A DNA stretch of 64,000 nucleotides from Dyadobacter soli (GTDB lineage Bacteria > Bacteroidota > Bacteroidia > Cytophagales > Spirosomataceae). Location of the stretch: the NCBI RefSeq assembly GCF_900101885.1, contig NZ_FNAN01000006.1, positions 186,001 through 250,000 of the forward strand. The letters are read 5' to 3'. Below the pieces are notes generated by a model that saw only the letters and a list, made by a program, of their open reading frames with translations, was not told where the DNA came from and did not search any database. The first letter of the stretch is position 1. The number at the start of each line of letters is the position of its first letter. This document shows positions 24,980-33,405 of the stretch, one piece after another. The position numbers were made by a program, and so were the translations under genes.

Positions 24980-26065
24980 TCAGACGCCGATCAGGCGCCA
25001 AACTCCTGAGATAAAGAATAATACGAGTCCTACGGGCGTGAGCACCTTCCAGCCCAGGTACATTAACTGGTCTACGCGCAGGCGCGGAAGCGTCCAGCGC
25101 GCCCACATCTGTATGAGAATGCCGAACAGGGCTTTCGACAACAGCCAGAAAATACCTGTCACATAGCCAAAGAATGTGCCCGGCTCGCCGCTCGTCCAGT
25201 CCGCCAGTTTCAAAGGGCCGATATTCGGCAGCGGCGTATTCCAGCTTCCAAGAAAAAGAATAGCCCCCAGCAGCGACACGAGCAGCATCATGCCGTATTC
25301 CGAGAGCATGAACAATGCCCAGCGCATGCCGGAATATTCGGTGTGAAAACCTGCTACCAGCTCCGATTCGCCTTCGGGAAGATCGAAAGGCGCGCGGTTA
25401 CATTCGGCTAGCGTCGCGATGAAGAAGACGACGTAGGCGATCAGCAGGAATGGATTGCGAACGATATTCCAGGACAAAAACCCTCCGACACCGGTAACGT
25501 CGATACCCAACTCCCGCATACCGAAAAGGTACATCGTTTCGGGTGTGTAAATGCCTTGCTGATAGCTGATAACCTGCAAATCGAGCGTTTGGGTGAGCAT
25601 TACGACACATAATATCGAGAGACCCAGCGGTATTTCGTAAGAAACGATCTGTGCCACGGCACGCATCGCACCATACAATGCAAATTTGTTATTGGAACCC
25701 CAACCGGCCATCAGCAGCCCGATTACATCCACAGATACGATCGTCAACAGGAAGAACACGCCCACGGCTGCGCCCGAACCGGCCAGTTCCGGCGCAAGCG
25801 GTACCACGGCAAACCCTGCAAAAACGGATATGAAAATGACAAAGGGAGCGATCAGAAACAGTCGCTTATCGGCGGCTTTGGGTACAATGTCCTCTTTTTG
25901 AAGCAGTTTGAGCAAGTCGGCGAAGAGCTGCAACAGCCCCCATTTACCTACTTCCATAGGCCCCAGACGGTCCTGAATGAAGGCCGAAACCTTCCGTTCC
26001 AGATACACACCGATCACGACGAAGCCGGGGACGAGCAGGAGGAAAATGATGAGCGTAAAAGGCAT
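24980..26065 (-). CDS. nuoH: NADH-quinone oxidoreductase subunit H
   Basis: The 361-residue multi-pass membrane subunit of complex I carries quinone-site motifs: ERKVSAFIQDRLGPMEVGKW (about 23-42), DLLKLLQKEDIVP (51-63), the ALYGAMRAVAQIVSYEIPLG segment, and AECNRAPFDLPEGESELVAG (about 213-232). Eight transmembrane helices are expected. It is alone: no other nuo gene flanks it, although complex I genes are usually in one operon. It has its own promoter-like box and follows gldB on the same strand. Its stop codon abuts the stop of the opposite gene. Confidence 0.95.
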   Translation of the reverse strand: MPFTLIIFLLLVPGFVVIGVYLERKVSAFIQDRLGPMEVGKWGLLQLFADLLKLLQKEDIVPKAADKRLFLIAPFVIFISVFAGFAVVPLAPELAGSGAAVGVFFLLTIVSVDVIGLLMAGWGSNNKFALYGAMRAVAQIVSYEIPLGLSILCVVMLTQTLDLQVISYQQGIYTPETMYLFGMRELGIDVTGVGGFLSWNIVRNPFLLIAYVVFFIATLAECNRAPFDLPEGESELVAGFHTEYSGMRWALFMLSEYGMMLLVSLLGAILFLGSWNTPLPNIGPLKLADWTSGEPGTFFGYVTGIFWLLSKALFGILIQMWARWTLPRLRVDQLMYLGWKVLTPVGLVLFFISGVWRLIGV

Positions 26066-26093
26066 TAAATGCTATGCGGACATTGGTTTGACG

Positions 26094-26101
26094 CAAAAGT
26101 A
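26094..26101 (-). promoter_or_regulatory. -7 box for nuoH
   Basis: On the minus strand the site reads TACTTTTG, an exact TAnnTTTG match, 28 bases before the nuoH ATG at 26065 and inside the short gap after gldB. This supports an independent nuoH transcript. The -33 region would be in gldB and is not clear. Confidence 0.45.
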
Positions 26102-26111
26102 AGTAAAAAAC

Positions 26112-27122
26112 TTACTCGTCTTCGTCTGTTTGCCCCTTATATCCCGATTCCTGCAAAATTCGGCCCGCATTATCGATGGCCATGAGATCGGTAAGCTTTG
26201 TATCGGGATTTTCGGCCTGGAACCGGCTCACGATCCGCCAGCCAACCCACCGGCCGATGGCGCCAGGTACTTTGTTGCCGATTTCAGTCGTGAATGGGCG
26301 GTCGTCGATAAACTTGCGCTTTTTCAGATCGCTTTTTTCGTAGAGTAGTTTGCTGGAAATGAAGTATGCCCAAATATCCGTCTGGCTGTTATAGGTTCTT
26401 CGCAGATCTTCTTCCGAATAGCCGATAATGAGGCTGTCGGGCGTTTGCGGCATGATTTGCTTCACAAATTCATAACCCTTACCGTAGCCGATCATATCCG
26501 AAAGCAAGGTCTGGTCGCCTACATTCATGTAATTGAATTGATTGGATTCAAAGAAAACGATCGACGGGACAATGTACTCGCGTTGGTAGCGACGGAGCTG
26601 ATAATCATATACGTTGGGCCGGTAACGCGCCGCCGGACCGCCGAAATAATCGAGGCCGATGACGATCAGCGAATCGGAAATATACAGGTCGTTGCCGGTG
26701 AAGCCCGTCACAATAAAATCGACCTCAGGAATTCTGAATTGGGGATAATGGTATTTAATTTGCTTGAATGCATCGGTAAGCGGGTTCAGAATGCGGGTTT
26801 TGCGGTCGCCGATGATTGAATCCAGCTGTGCGCGAAATGCCTGTAAATCGGGATTTTGAATAATTGTAAACAAATGCGCCGCCAGTTTGCCCGGCTCGAC
26901 AGCTGCATCCGTAAAATAGTCCTGCGCCAAATAGGGATGGCTATCGAGGAACTTTTGTACGTCTTCCACCGATTTGCAGGAGAACAGCTCCTCGTCGAGA
27001 TTTTTGGAAACTAGTTCAAACCGGATATTGCTCGTATCAGCCTCCTTGCGCTGGTCGGTTTTACAAGAAAATTGGAGGAAAGCTACGAACAGAATGCACA
27101 GTAAGGACCTGAAATAAACCAT
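26112..27122 (-). CDS. gldB: gliding motility lipoprotein GldB
   Basis: A 336-residue lipoprotein with lipobox LQFSC (Cys20) after MVYFRSLLCILFVAF. The mature protein has the GldB pattern: DSHPYLAQDYF near the start, then LIVIGLDYFGGPAARYRPNV, IVPSIVFFESNQFN, DMIGYGKGYEFVKQIMPQTPDSLIIGY, and the C-terminal IGRWVGWRIVSRF. In flavobacteria GldB is needed for gliding and for the linked type IX secretion machinery; many non-gliding Bacteroidota keep it. ATG 27122 gives the lipoprotein signal; a longer frame to 27266 does not. Divergent from the next gene with a 16-base gap. Confidence 0.85.
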   Translation of the reverse strand: MVYFRSLLCILFVAFLQFSCKTDQRKEADTSNIRFELVSKNLDEELFSCKSVEDVQKFLDSHPYLAQDYFTDAAVEPGKLAAHLFTIIQNPDLQAFRAQLDSIIGDRKTRILNPLTDAFKQIKYHYPQFRIPEVDFIVTGFTGNDLYISDSLIVIGLDYFGGPAARYRPNVYDYQLRRYQREYIVPSIVFFESNQFNYMNVGDQTLLSDMIGYGKGYEFVKQIMPQTPDSLIIGYSEEDLRRTYNSQTDIWAYFISSKLLYEKSDLKKRKFIDDRPFTTEIGNKVPGAIGRWVGWRIVSRFQAENPDTKLTDLMAIDNAGRILQESGYKGQTDEDE

Positions 27123-27138
27123 TTGGCGGAGAGAATAT

Positions 27139-28008
27139 ATGTCGGAACAAGTTTCAAAAGTAGAAAAAAAACGCATAAGCATCCTGGGCTGCGGCTGGCT
27201 GGGGTTTCCATTAGCTAAACGGTTACTCGGCAGCGGTATTACATCGCAGGTGAAAGGTAGCACCACATCCGAGGCGAAGCTCGATCAGTTTGCCGCTGCC
27301 GGTATCGACGGCGTCCTGCTGCCATTAAATCCGGAAACCGGCCTAGATAAGGGCATTTTGGATGCATTTTTCGATGCCGACATTATCGTGATCTCCATCC
27401 CGCCGCGAACGTCCCAAAATGTGGCCGGCAACTATTCCACGCAAATGCAGATGGTAGCCGGGGCAATCCGAAGGTCAGCGGCAAAGGAAGTAATTTTTAT
27501 AAGCTCAACCGGCGTTTACCGTGATCTGAGCCAAACCGCCGTGGAGCCGGATGTACAACTGCCCGAGCATTCAGCCCAGCCCGAAATGGTGGCGGCCGAA
27601 AATGCAATTGCCGCATTAAGGCCTGAGAAAACGGTTACTATCCTCCGGCTAAGCGGCCTGCTGGGCTACAACCGCATTCCCGGCAAATATGTACAAGGGC
27701 AAAAGGACATGACGACCGGCGATATTCCCGTCAACTACATCCATCGTGACGATGCGGCCGGCATTATTAAAGCCATTATGGAGCAAGGCATTCAGAACGA
27801 AACGTTTAACATTACCGCTCCTTTTCACCCGACACGCAGCGAAGTGTACGTGGATTCCTGCGCACAATTCGGCTGGGAAGCGCCAACATTCAAAATGCCG
27901 GATCAGCACCCGCCGTTCAAGTTGATTTCAGGCGATAAATTTTCGAAAACCTACCAATACGAATTTAAATACCCCGATCCACTGCTGTTTCATTATGAGA
28001 GTTTATGA
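27139..28008 (+). CDS. NAD(P)-binding SDR/epimerase family protein (YeeZ-like)
   Basis: A 289-residue protein with a dinucleotide-binding start ISILGCGWLGFPLAKRLLGSG (about 13-33) and the nucleoside-diphosphate-sugar epimerase-like middle IVISIPPRTSQNV and EVIFISSTGVYRDLS. The extended SDR catalytic YxxxK is not obvious. It resembles YeeZ, an atypical SDR of unknown role. GGAGAG lies before the ATG. Only 16 bases separate this ATG from that of gldB on the other strand. Confidence 0.8.
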   Translation: MSEQVSKVEKKRISILGCGWLGFPLAKRLLGSGITSQVKGSTTSEAKLDQFAAAGIDGVLLPLNPETGLDKGILDAFFDADIIVISIPPRTSQNVAGNYSTQMQMVAGAIRRSAAKEVIFISSTGVYRDLSQTAVEPDVQLPEHSAQPEMVAAENAIAALRPEKTVTILRLSGLLGYNRIPGKYVQGQKDMTTGDIPVNYIHRDDAAGIIKAIMEQGIQNETFNITAPFHPTRSEVYVDSCAQFGWEAPTFKMPDQHPPFKLISGDKFSKTYQYEFKYPDPLLFHYESL

Positions 28009-28165
28009 GTTTCGAGTTTATGAGTTTAGAGTCAAGAGTTTAAAGTATTGAGTTCAGAGAACTTAACTCCTGAACCTTAAACTCATAAACTCTAAACTCC
28101 TGAACCTTAAACTCTAAACTCTAAACTCATAAACTTATAAACTCATAAACTCCCAACTCTCACAA
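28009..28165. repeat. AT-rich short-period repeats in inverted arms
   Basis: From the SDR stop to 28165 the DNA is made of variants of GAGTTTA (5' half, about 28009-28060) and TAAACTC (3' half, about 28063-28158), so the two halves can pair. Inside the 3' half, AACTCCTGAACCTTAAACTC occurs twice exactly, at 28065-28084 and 28095-28114. No ORF. The element sits between convergent genes. Confidence 0.8.
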
Positions 28166-28169
28166 ACGC

Positions 28170-28206
28170 AAAAAATCCGCAAGGATTAGTCCTGCGGATT
28201 TTATTA
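28170..28206 (-). terminator. terminator after the thioredoxin-domain gene
   Basis: AAAATCCGC and GCGGATTTT pair across a small loop; the minus strand ends in a T run. It suits the minus-strand gene that stops at 28227. Confidence 0.75.
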
Positions 28207-28226
28207 TTTATAAACCAAAAAGTGTA

Positions 28227-29378
28227 TTACTGGGCTCCGAGCAGCTCGGTTAGCTTGGTTTCAAGCGCCGCGCCGCGGAGGTTCTTTGCAATGATTTTTC
28301 CTTCTTTATCGAGCAGGAATGTGGCTGGTATCGCATTCACGCCGTAGGATTGCGCTACACCGGAATTCCATTTCTTCAATTCCGAGCCGTGCAGCCAGGT
28401 GAGCTTGTCGCGCTCGATGGCCGTTTTCCATGCTTTTTCGTTATCGTCGAGCGAAACGCCGTAGATGTCGAAACCTTTATTTTTGAACTTGTCGTACATG
28501 CGCACCACATTCGGGTTTTCCATCCGGCAAGGACCGCACCACGAAGCCCAGAAGTCGATCAGCACGTATTTGCCGCGCAACGACGACAATGCAACCGGCC
28601 TACCATCCGGGCTGTTGAGCGTGAAATCAGGGGCAACTTCGCCTACGGCAAGGCCAGCCATTCTTTTAACAGAACCGATAAAACCTTTCGCCAGCGTAGG
28701 CACGGGATCTACCTTCGCATAGTCATCGGCCAGCTTCTTCAAAACGTCCAGGTCGTTTTCGGGCGTAAGGAAGTTGTTGGCAGCAAACAGCGCAATGAGC
28801 GAAGTGCCCATTTCAGGAATCATCTGGCGCAATGCAGTTACCCTTTCTTTCTCCGCTGCCTGGTAGGCGACCTGTATTTCCTGAATTTTTTTAGTATCCT
28901 TTTTCTCTTCCGCCGCCGTGTACGCTTCATTCCACCCCGTTACTTTCGCCGCAAATGCCTGCATCAACTGGTCGACTTTGGCATAATACTCCATGTTTTT
29001 GGAACCGGTGATGGCTACTTTTCCGCCATTGCCTTTATCGTCGCGCGGGGTACCGTCGGCTGTTACATTGAAAGTCTCGCCGCCTTCTACCAGCAAGGGA
29101 AACTTCTGCCGATCGGCGATATTGATGGTAAAAAAGCTGCCGCGGTCTTTATCGATGCCTTTCAGCGTAAAAGTGCCGTCGGCGCTCAGTTGAGCAGAAT
29201 CGAGTTTGATAGAAGATCCGGTTGCCGTGGATTGCGACAGAATGATTTTTTCGCCTTTGGAACCGTTTTTAACCTTTCCATTCACGGTAAAGCCCTTCGG
29301 TTCAATCTGCGCCATGACCTGGAAGCTCAGCAACGCGCCTCCTAAAACCAATGCACTCTGTTTGATAAATTCCTTCAT
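28227..29378 (-). CDS. DUF4369/TlpA-like thioredoxin-family protein
   Basis: A 383-residue exported protein: signal peptide to about VMAQ (24), a DUF4369 beta domain (about 28-130), a helical linker (about 130-230) and a C-terminal AhpC/TSA thioredoxin domain (about 245-380). The active site is FWASWCGPC with Cys281 and Cys284, and the cis-proline motif is AIPATFLLD. It is a periplasmic thiol oxidoreductase of the type very common in Bacteroidota, probably reducing disulfides or supporting cytochrome maturation. It lies 31 bases downstream of gatB on the same strand. Confidence 0.9.
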   Translation of the reverse strand: MKEFIKQSALVLGGALLSFQVMAQIEPKGFTVNGKVKNGSKGEKIILSQSTATGSSIKLDSAQLSADGTFTLKGIDKDRGSFFTINIADRQKFPLLVEGGETFNVTADGTPRDDKGNGGKVAITGSKNMEYYAKVDQLMQAFAAKVTGWNEAYTAAEEKKDTKKIQEIQVAYQAAEKERVTALRQMIPEMGTSLIALFAANNFLTPENDLDVLKKLADDYAKVDPVPTLAKGFIGSVKRMAGLAVGEVAPDFTLNSPDGRPVALSSLRGKYVLIDFWASWCGPCRMENPNVVRMYDKFKNKGFDIYGVSLDDNEKAWKTAIERDKLTWLHGSELKKWNSGVAQSYGVNAIPATFLLDKEGKIIAKNLRGAALETKLTELLGAQ

Positions 29379-29409
29379 GATCTTCTGTATCTGATTTTCA
29401 ATGTGTGAG

Positions 29410-30900
29410 CTACAACTTTTGCGCCAGCAACTGGTTCACAAGCTTCGGATCGGCAGCCCCGTTCGACTTTTTCATTACCTCGCCGACGAACAGCCCCATA
29501 AGCCCTTTTTTACCTTTTCTATAAGCCGCAACCTTGTCGGGCATGGCGCCTATCACCTCATCTACCAACGTTTCGAGCTCGTTTGTATTGCTGTTTTGCA
29601 GCCAGTTATTTGACTGCGCGATCTCCGAAGGCGCGCGTTCCGGCTCGGCCAGCATGACCGGGAAAATCTTCTGCGCGGCCACGGAATGGCTCACTGCACC
29701 CGACTCGTTCAGCTCGATCAATGCAGCCAGATTACCGGCGCTGATGGGGAAATGCGCGATGTCGCCGTGGTGATCGTTGAGGTATGATTTTACAGCGCCC
29801 ATCAGCCAGTTGGAAGCCGCTTTAAAGTGGCTTGTTTTGGCACAAACTGCTTCAAAATACTCGGCCAGCTCGCGCGTATCGGTCAATACCGCGGCGTCGT
29901 AGGATGGGATACTGTATTGATTTACAAATTTTTCGCGCAGCTCATGCGGTAAGGCAGGCATGCTGGTCTTAATGCTTTCCAGCCACTCGTCCGAAACCAC
30001 TACCGGGCTCAGGTCGGGATCGGGGAAATAGCGGTAATCGTTCATCGTTTCCTTCACGCGCATACCGTAGGTCTGCCCGGTTTCCACATCGAACATCCGC
30101 GTTTCCTGCTGGATCGTCTCACCGTTTTCGAGCATGGCTACCTGCCGGCGCTCCTCGAATGCAATGGCGCGCATCATGTTACGGATCGAGTTCATGTTTT
30201 TGATCTCGACTTTCGTTCCATATTGTTCAGCGCCGTGCTTGCGTACGGACACGTTCACGTCCGCGCGCAGGGAACCTTCTTCCATATTACCGTCGCTAAT
30301 ACCCAGGTAGCGCACCAATCGGCGGATTTCGGTCACAAATGCCCCGGTTTCTTCGGCAGAGCGCAAATCCGGCTCCGATACCATTTCCACGAGTGGTGTC
30401 CCAGCCCGGTTGTAATCGAGCATGGTTTCGGTGTGGCTACCGTCGTGCACCGATTTCCCCGCGTCTTCCTCCAAATGGATGTGGTGGAAACGGATGGTTT
30501 TTTCGGTGAACTGGCCATTGTGTTTAAATGAAATGGTCACGCCACCTTGCCCGCAGATCGGTTTTTTGTCCTGCGAGATCTGGTAACCCTTCGGAAGATC
30601 GGGGTAGAAATAATTTTTGCGGTCGAAGATGGTCCTTTTGCTGATAGAACATCCGCAGGCGAGGCCGAGGCGGATCGCATATTCGACGGCTTTTTTATTG
30701 ACTTTGGGCAAAGTTCCCGGCAATGCGATCGTCAGCGGACCGATATTGGTGTTGGGTTCTGTGCCAAAAATGTTGAAATCTCGGGTAAACAGCTTGGATT
30801 CCGTCAGAAGCTGGCAATGCACTTCAAGCCCAATTACGGTTTCATAAGTGGCCAGAAGTTCATCGGTAACGTCAGCGGGGTGGATGGCAGTTTGACTCAT
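29410..30900 (-). CDS. gatB: aspartyl/glutamyl-tRNA amidotransferase subunit B
   Basis: The 496-residue subunit of GatCAB, which amidates Glu-tRNA(Gln) or Asp-tRNA(Asn). It opens with YETVIGLEVHCQLLTESKLF, then LTIALPGTLPKVNKKAVEYA, RKNYFYPDLPKGYQISQ and FHHIHLEEDAGKS; the C-terminal YqeY-like tail is present (about 350-496). ATG 30900 was chosen because the upstream part of the frame lies in the promoter region. gatA and gatC are not adjacent. A clear -7 box lies 23 bases upstream. Confidence 0.96.
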   Translation of the reverse strand: MSQTAIHPADVTDELLATYETVIGLEVHCQLLTESKLFTRDFNIFGTEPNTNIGPLTIALPGTLPKVNKKAVEYAIRLGLACGCSISKRTIFDRKNYFYPDLPKGYQISQDKKPICGQGGVTISFKHNGQFTEKTIRFHHIHLEEDAGKSVHDGSHTETMLDYNRAGTPLVEMVSEPDLRSAEETGAFVTEIRRLVRYLGISDGNMEEGSLRADVNVSVRKHGAEQYGTKVEIKNMNSIRNMMRAIAFEERRQVAMLENGETIQQETRMFDVETGQTYGMRVKETMNDYRYFPDPDLSPVVVSDEWLESIKTSMPALPHELREKFVNQYSIPSYDAAVLTDTRELAEYFEAVCAKTSHFKAASNWLMGAVKSYLNDHHGDIAHFPISAGNLAALIELNESGAVSHSVAAQKIFPVMLAEPERAPSEIAQSNNWLQNSNTNELETLVDEVIGAMPDKVAAYRKGKKGLMGLFVGEVMKKSNGAADPKLVNQLLAQKL

Positions 30901-30922
30901 ATTATATATACTAATGCTTTCG

Positions 30923-30930
30923 CAAAGATA
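30923..30930 (-). promoter_or_regulatory. -7 box for gatB
   Basis: On the minus strand the site reads TATCTTTG, an exact TAnnTTTG match, 22 bases before the gatB ATG. It excludes the longer gatB frame as a start, since transcription would begin downstream of it. Confidence 0.5.
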
Positions 30931-30932
30931 CA

Positions 30933-30970
30933 AATACGGGCCGTCCATAGCATGAACGACCCGTATTTTA
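30933..30970 (-). terminator. terminator after the cytochrome c gene
   Basis: AATACGGGCCGT (30933-30944) pairs with ACGACCCGTATT (30955-30966) apart from one mismatch. It lies just downstream of the minus-strand cytochrome gene (stop 30998) and before gatB. Confidence 0.6.
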
Positions 30971-30997
30971 TGGATTATAGCCGGTTTCTCTATTCAA

Positions 30998-31540
30998 TTA
31001 AAGACCGTTGATCCAGTTGGCGATAACGATAATGTCAGCCTTCGGAACGTGTGCCAATGGCGCCATCGGAGGATAGCCAGGCCAGTGTTCAGGTTTTGGA
31101 TTATGTACTAATTCCACGATCTGGTCCGGCGTATATTTTTTCTTGGCTACTTCCGAGTAAGCAGGGCCTATCACTTTGTCGTAAGCCTGGTGGCACGCGA
31201 AGCAGGCGTGTTTGTTCAACAATGCGGAAACGTCGGCAGGAACGGGTTTGCGTTTGGGAGCAGCTGCTACGGCCGGTGCAGCTGCTGCGGCCGACGTATC
31301 GCCGGGTGCTGCCGGTGCCGCCGCGGGTTTGGCCGCTGCTTCGGCTTTTGCCTTATCCGCAGCTTCCGCCGCCACTTTTCTATCGCTTTGGAGCTTCACC
31401 AGGGCCGATTCTTCCCGTGCTTTGCTGCCTGAGCCGTACCATTGGTCATATTTGTCACGGTCTTCTTTGGAAGAACAACCGATGAAGAAAGAAACTGCCA
31501 GGGCCATCAGGGCCAAAGAAGCGCTTTTTTTGAGTGTCAT
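30998..31540 (-). CDS. c-type cytochrome lipoprotein
   Basis: A 180-residue predicted lipoprotein with lipobox FFIGC (Cys22), a Lys/Ala-rich helix and an Ala/Pro-rich flexible linker (about 60-100), then a small class I cytochrome c domain (about 102-180). The haem motif is C113-FA-C116-H117, and M159 in YPPMAPLAH is the probable sixth ligand. It would carry electrons on the periplasmic face; the tether-plus-linker layout suits reach between membrane complexes. Partner enzyme unknown; it is monocistronic. Confidence 0.88.
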   Translation of the reverse strand: MTLKKSASLALMALAVSFFIGCSSKEDRDKYDQWYGSGSKAREESALVKLQSDRKVAAEAADKAKAEAAAKPAAAPAAPGDTSAAAAAPAVAAAPKRKPVPADVSALLNKHACFACHQAYDKVIGPAYSEVAKKKYTPDQIVELVHNPKPEHWPGYPPMAPLAHVPKADIIVIANWINGL

Positions 31541-31754
31541 TGTGTTAATTTTTAAGAATTTTCGCCAGATTAAGGTTGCGATACCAAATCGACCACGAAG
31601 AAAGCAAGTTTGCGTTAGATTTCCGTCATGAACCTGACAGAAATTAGGTTAAATCACGAAAAAGACCGGATGTATCAACTTGTCAGACAATTCATTACTA
31701 GGGTGCAGGTTGGAAAAAAATATGCAAAATTTCCGGTTTATTTGTCTGTAATTG

Positions 31755-31785
31755 TTGCGATTAATTGTAAAACGCTTTACTTTTG
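31755..31785 (+). promoter_or_regulatory. promoter for rpmG-DUF4295-(ftsY)
   Basis: TTG at 31755-31757 and TACTTTTG at 31778-31785 are 20 bases apart, a good match to the Bacteroidota -33/-7 layout. Transcription should begin near 31792, giving a leader of about 23 bases before rpmG. Confidence 0.6.
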
Positions 31786-31814
31786 CACTCCTATTTGTAA
31801 AACGATGTAAAGCA

Positions 31815-31997
31815 ATGGCTAAGAAAGGCAATAGAGTACAGGTCATTTTGGAATGCACAGAACAGAAAGAAAGCGGTGTTCCAGGCATGTCACGTTACGT
31901 GACCACAAAAAATCGGAAGAATACGCCAGGCCGTATGGAATTGAAGAAATTCAACTCTTTCCTGAGACGTTATACAGTCCACAAAGAAATTAAGTAA
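31815..31997 (+). CDS. rpmG: 50S ribosomal protein L33
   Basis: A 60-residue basic protein: [20 protein letters not shown], then [17 protein letters not shown] and [10 protein letters not shown], which are L33 hallmarks. It has one cysteine only, so it lacks the four-Cys zinc ribbon and is the zinc-independent (C-minus) form. The start at 31815 follows a leader; a longer frame upstream crosses the promoter and was rejected. It is followed by DUF4295. rpmB (L28), usually next to it in this phylum, is absent. Confidence 0.96.
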   Translation: MAKKGNRVQVILECTEQKESGVPGMSRYVTTKNRKNTPGRMELKKFNSFLRRYTVHKEIK

Positions 31998-32099
31998 GTT
32001 CGTTTGTTACCGGTTAACTGTCACGTGAAGCTGAACAATAACTGGGTAAGCGGGCAACAGTTAATCATTAACAATATAACTTCTAACTGATATACAGAC

Positions 32100-32252
32100 A
32101 TGGCAAAGAAAGTAGTTGCTACCCTGAAAAAAGAAGGCGGTAAAGCATTTGCGAAAGTGATCAAAGCCGTAAAATCTCCTAAAACAGGAGCTTATACCTT
32201 CAAAGAAGAAATCGTTCCCCTGGACGGCGTACAGGGTGCATTGAAAAACTAA
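32100..32252 (+). CDS. DUF4295 small protein
   Basis: A 50-residue Lys-rich protein (MAKKVVATLKKEGGKAFAKV, later KTGAYTFKEEIVPLDGVQ). This matches DUF4295, a short conserved Bacteroidota protein found after rpmG and before ftsY, as here. The basic composition and ribosomal-gene setting suggest a ribosome-associated protein, which is inference. Ends 28 bases before the terminator at 32281. Confidence 0.9.
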   Translation: MAKKVVATLKKEGGKAFAKVIKAVKSPKTGAYTFKEEIVPLDGVQGALKN

Positions 32253-32279
32253 GGTTATCCTCGGTTTTGATATTGATTT

Positions 32280-32307
32280 TAAAAAGTCCCTTTCCGGGAC
32301 TTTTTTG
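32280..32307 (+). terminator. terminator between DUF4295 and ftsY
   Basis: AAAAAGTCCC (32281-32290) pairs with GGGACTTTTT (32296-32305), loop TTTCC, then a T run. It separates the ribosomal genes from ftsY, perhaps only partly. Confidence 0.85.
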
Positions 32308-32340
32308 TTTTATTTTTGAGCCATAAATGTAATCGTCACT

Positions 32341-33303
32341 ATGGGTTTATTTGGCTTTTTTTCAAAGGAGAAAAAAGAAACATTAGATAAGGGACTCGAA
32401 AAAACCAAGGACAGCTTCTTTGGCAAACTGTCGCGCGCGATCGTAGGTAAAACGACCATCGACGAGGACGTGCTCGATGAACTGGAAGATATACTGGTGA
32501 GCTCCGACGTAGGTGTGGAAACGACCGTGAAGGTCATCAAACGCATCGAGGAGCGTGTAGCGAGGGATAAATATGCATCGACCGCCGAGCTCGACAGCAT
32601 TCTGCGCGAGGAAATCGCCGCATTGCTGACCGAGAACAAATCGATCGACAATCAGGACAGCTTCGAAACAGAGCATTTGCCGAAACCTTACGTGATTATG
32701 GTGGTGGGAGTGAATGGGGTAGGTAAAACGACGACGATCGGCAAGCTGGCGCACCAGTTTCACCAACGGGGCCATAAAGTGGTACTCGGCGCGGCGGATA
32801 CCTTCCGTGCGGCGGCGGTGGATCAGTTGAAACTCTGGGGCCAGCGCGTGAATGTGCCGGTGATTGATCACGGGATGAACACCGATCCGTCGGCTGTCGC
32901 ATTCGATGCATTGAAAAAAGGTATTGAAACAGGCGCGGATGTGATCATTATCGATACCGCCGGCCGCTTGCATACGAAAGTGAACTTGATGAACGAGCTT
33001 TCGAAGATCAAACGCGTCATGCAAAAGATCATCCCTGATGCGCCGCATGAAGTATTGCTCGTTCTTGACGGCAGTACCGGCCAGAATGCGGTCATTCAGG
33101 CACGCGAGTTCACCAAGGTAACCGAGATTACCGCACTGGCCATTACCAAACTCGATGGTACCGCGAAAGGCGGCGTCGTGATCGGTATTTCGGACGAGTT
33201 TAAAATCCCGGTGAAATACATTGGCGTAGGCGAGAAAATGGACGACTTGCAGGTCTTCGACCGCGCAGAGTTCGTGGATTCGCTGTTTAAGAAAATAGGA
33301 TAA
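32341..33303 (+). CDS. ftsY: signal recognition particle receptor FtsY
   Basis: A 320-residue SRP-GTPase that receives SRP-ribosome complexes at the membrane. The N domain (about 20-100) is followed by the G domain with GVNGVGKTTTIGKLA (G1), the ADTFRAAAVDQL insertion-box start, DTAGRLHTK (G3), TKLDGTAKGG (G4/G5) and VGEKMDDLQVFD at the end. The acidic A domain is nearly absent, as in many Bacteroidota. Begins 35 bases after the terminator. Confidence 0.97.
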   Translation: MGLFGFFSKEKKETLDKGLEKTKDSFFGKLSRAIVGKTTIDEDVLDELEDILVSSDVGVETTVKVIKRIEERVARDKYASTAELDSILREEIAALLTENKSIDNQDSFETEHLPKPYVIMVVGVNGVGKTTTIGKLAHQFHQRGHKVVLGAADTFRAAAVDQLKLWGQRVNVPVIDHGMNTDPSAVAFDALKKGIETGADVIIIDTAGRLHTKVNLMNELSKIKRVMQKIIPDAPHEVLLVLDGSTGQNAVIQAREFTKVTEITALAITKLDGTAKGGVVIGISDEFKIPVKYIGVGEKMDDLQVFDRAEFVDSLFKKIG

Positions 33304-33360
33304 TGGCCGCTGATCGGGTTAAGTAACCGTTCGGCTATTGTAGTTTTTGATCAAATTTGA

Positions 33361-33405
33361 AAAAGGTATCTTGGAGAAACTGTTTGTCTCCGGATACCTT
33401 TTTTC
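33361..33405 (+). terminator. terminator hairpin after ftsY, touching the next start codon
   Basis: AAAAAGGTATC (33361-33371) pairs with GATACCTTTTT (33394-33404), with an inner GGAGA/TCTCC stem. The T run ends one base before the ATG of the next gene at 33406, so the hairpin and the start codon are joined. Confidence 0.75.

Noticed and set aside
28350..29345. 331-codon open frame on the plus strand
   Set aside because: Opposite strand of the thioredoxin-domain gene, whose signal peptide, CGPC site and domains are clear.
31628..31810. 60-codon frame before rpmG
   Set aside because: It spans the rpmG promoter, has no start signal and no recognisable family.
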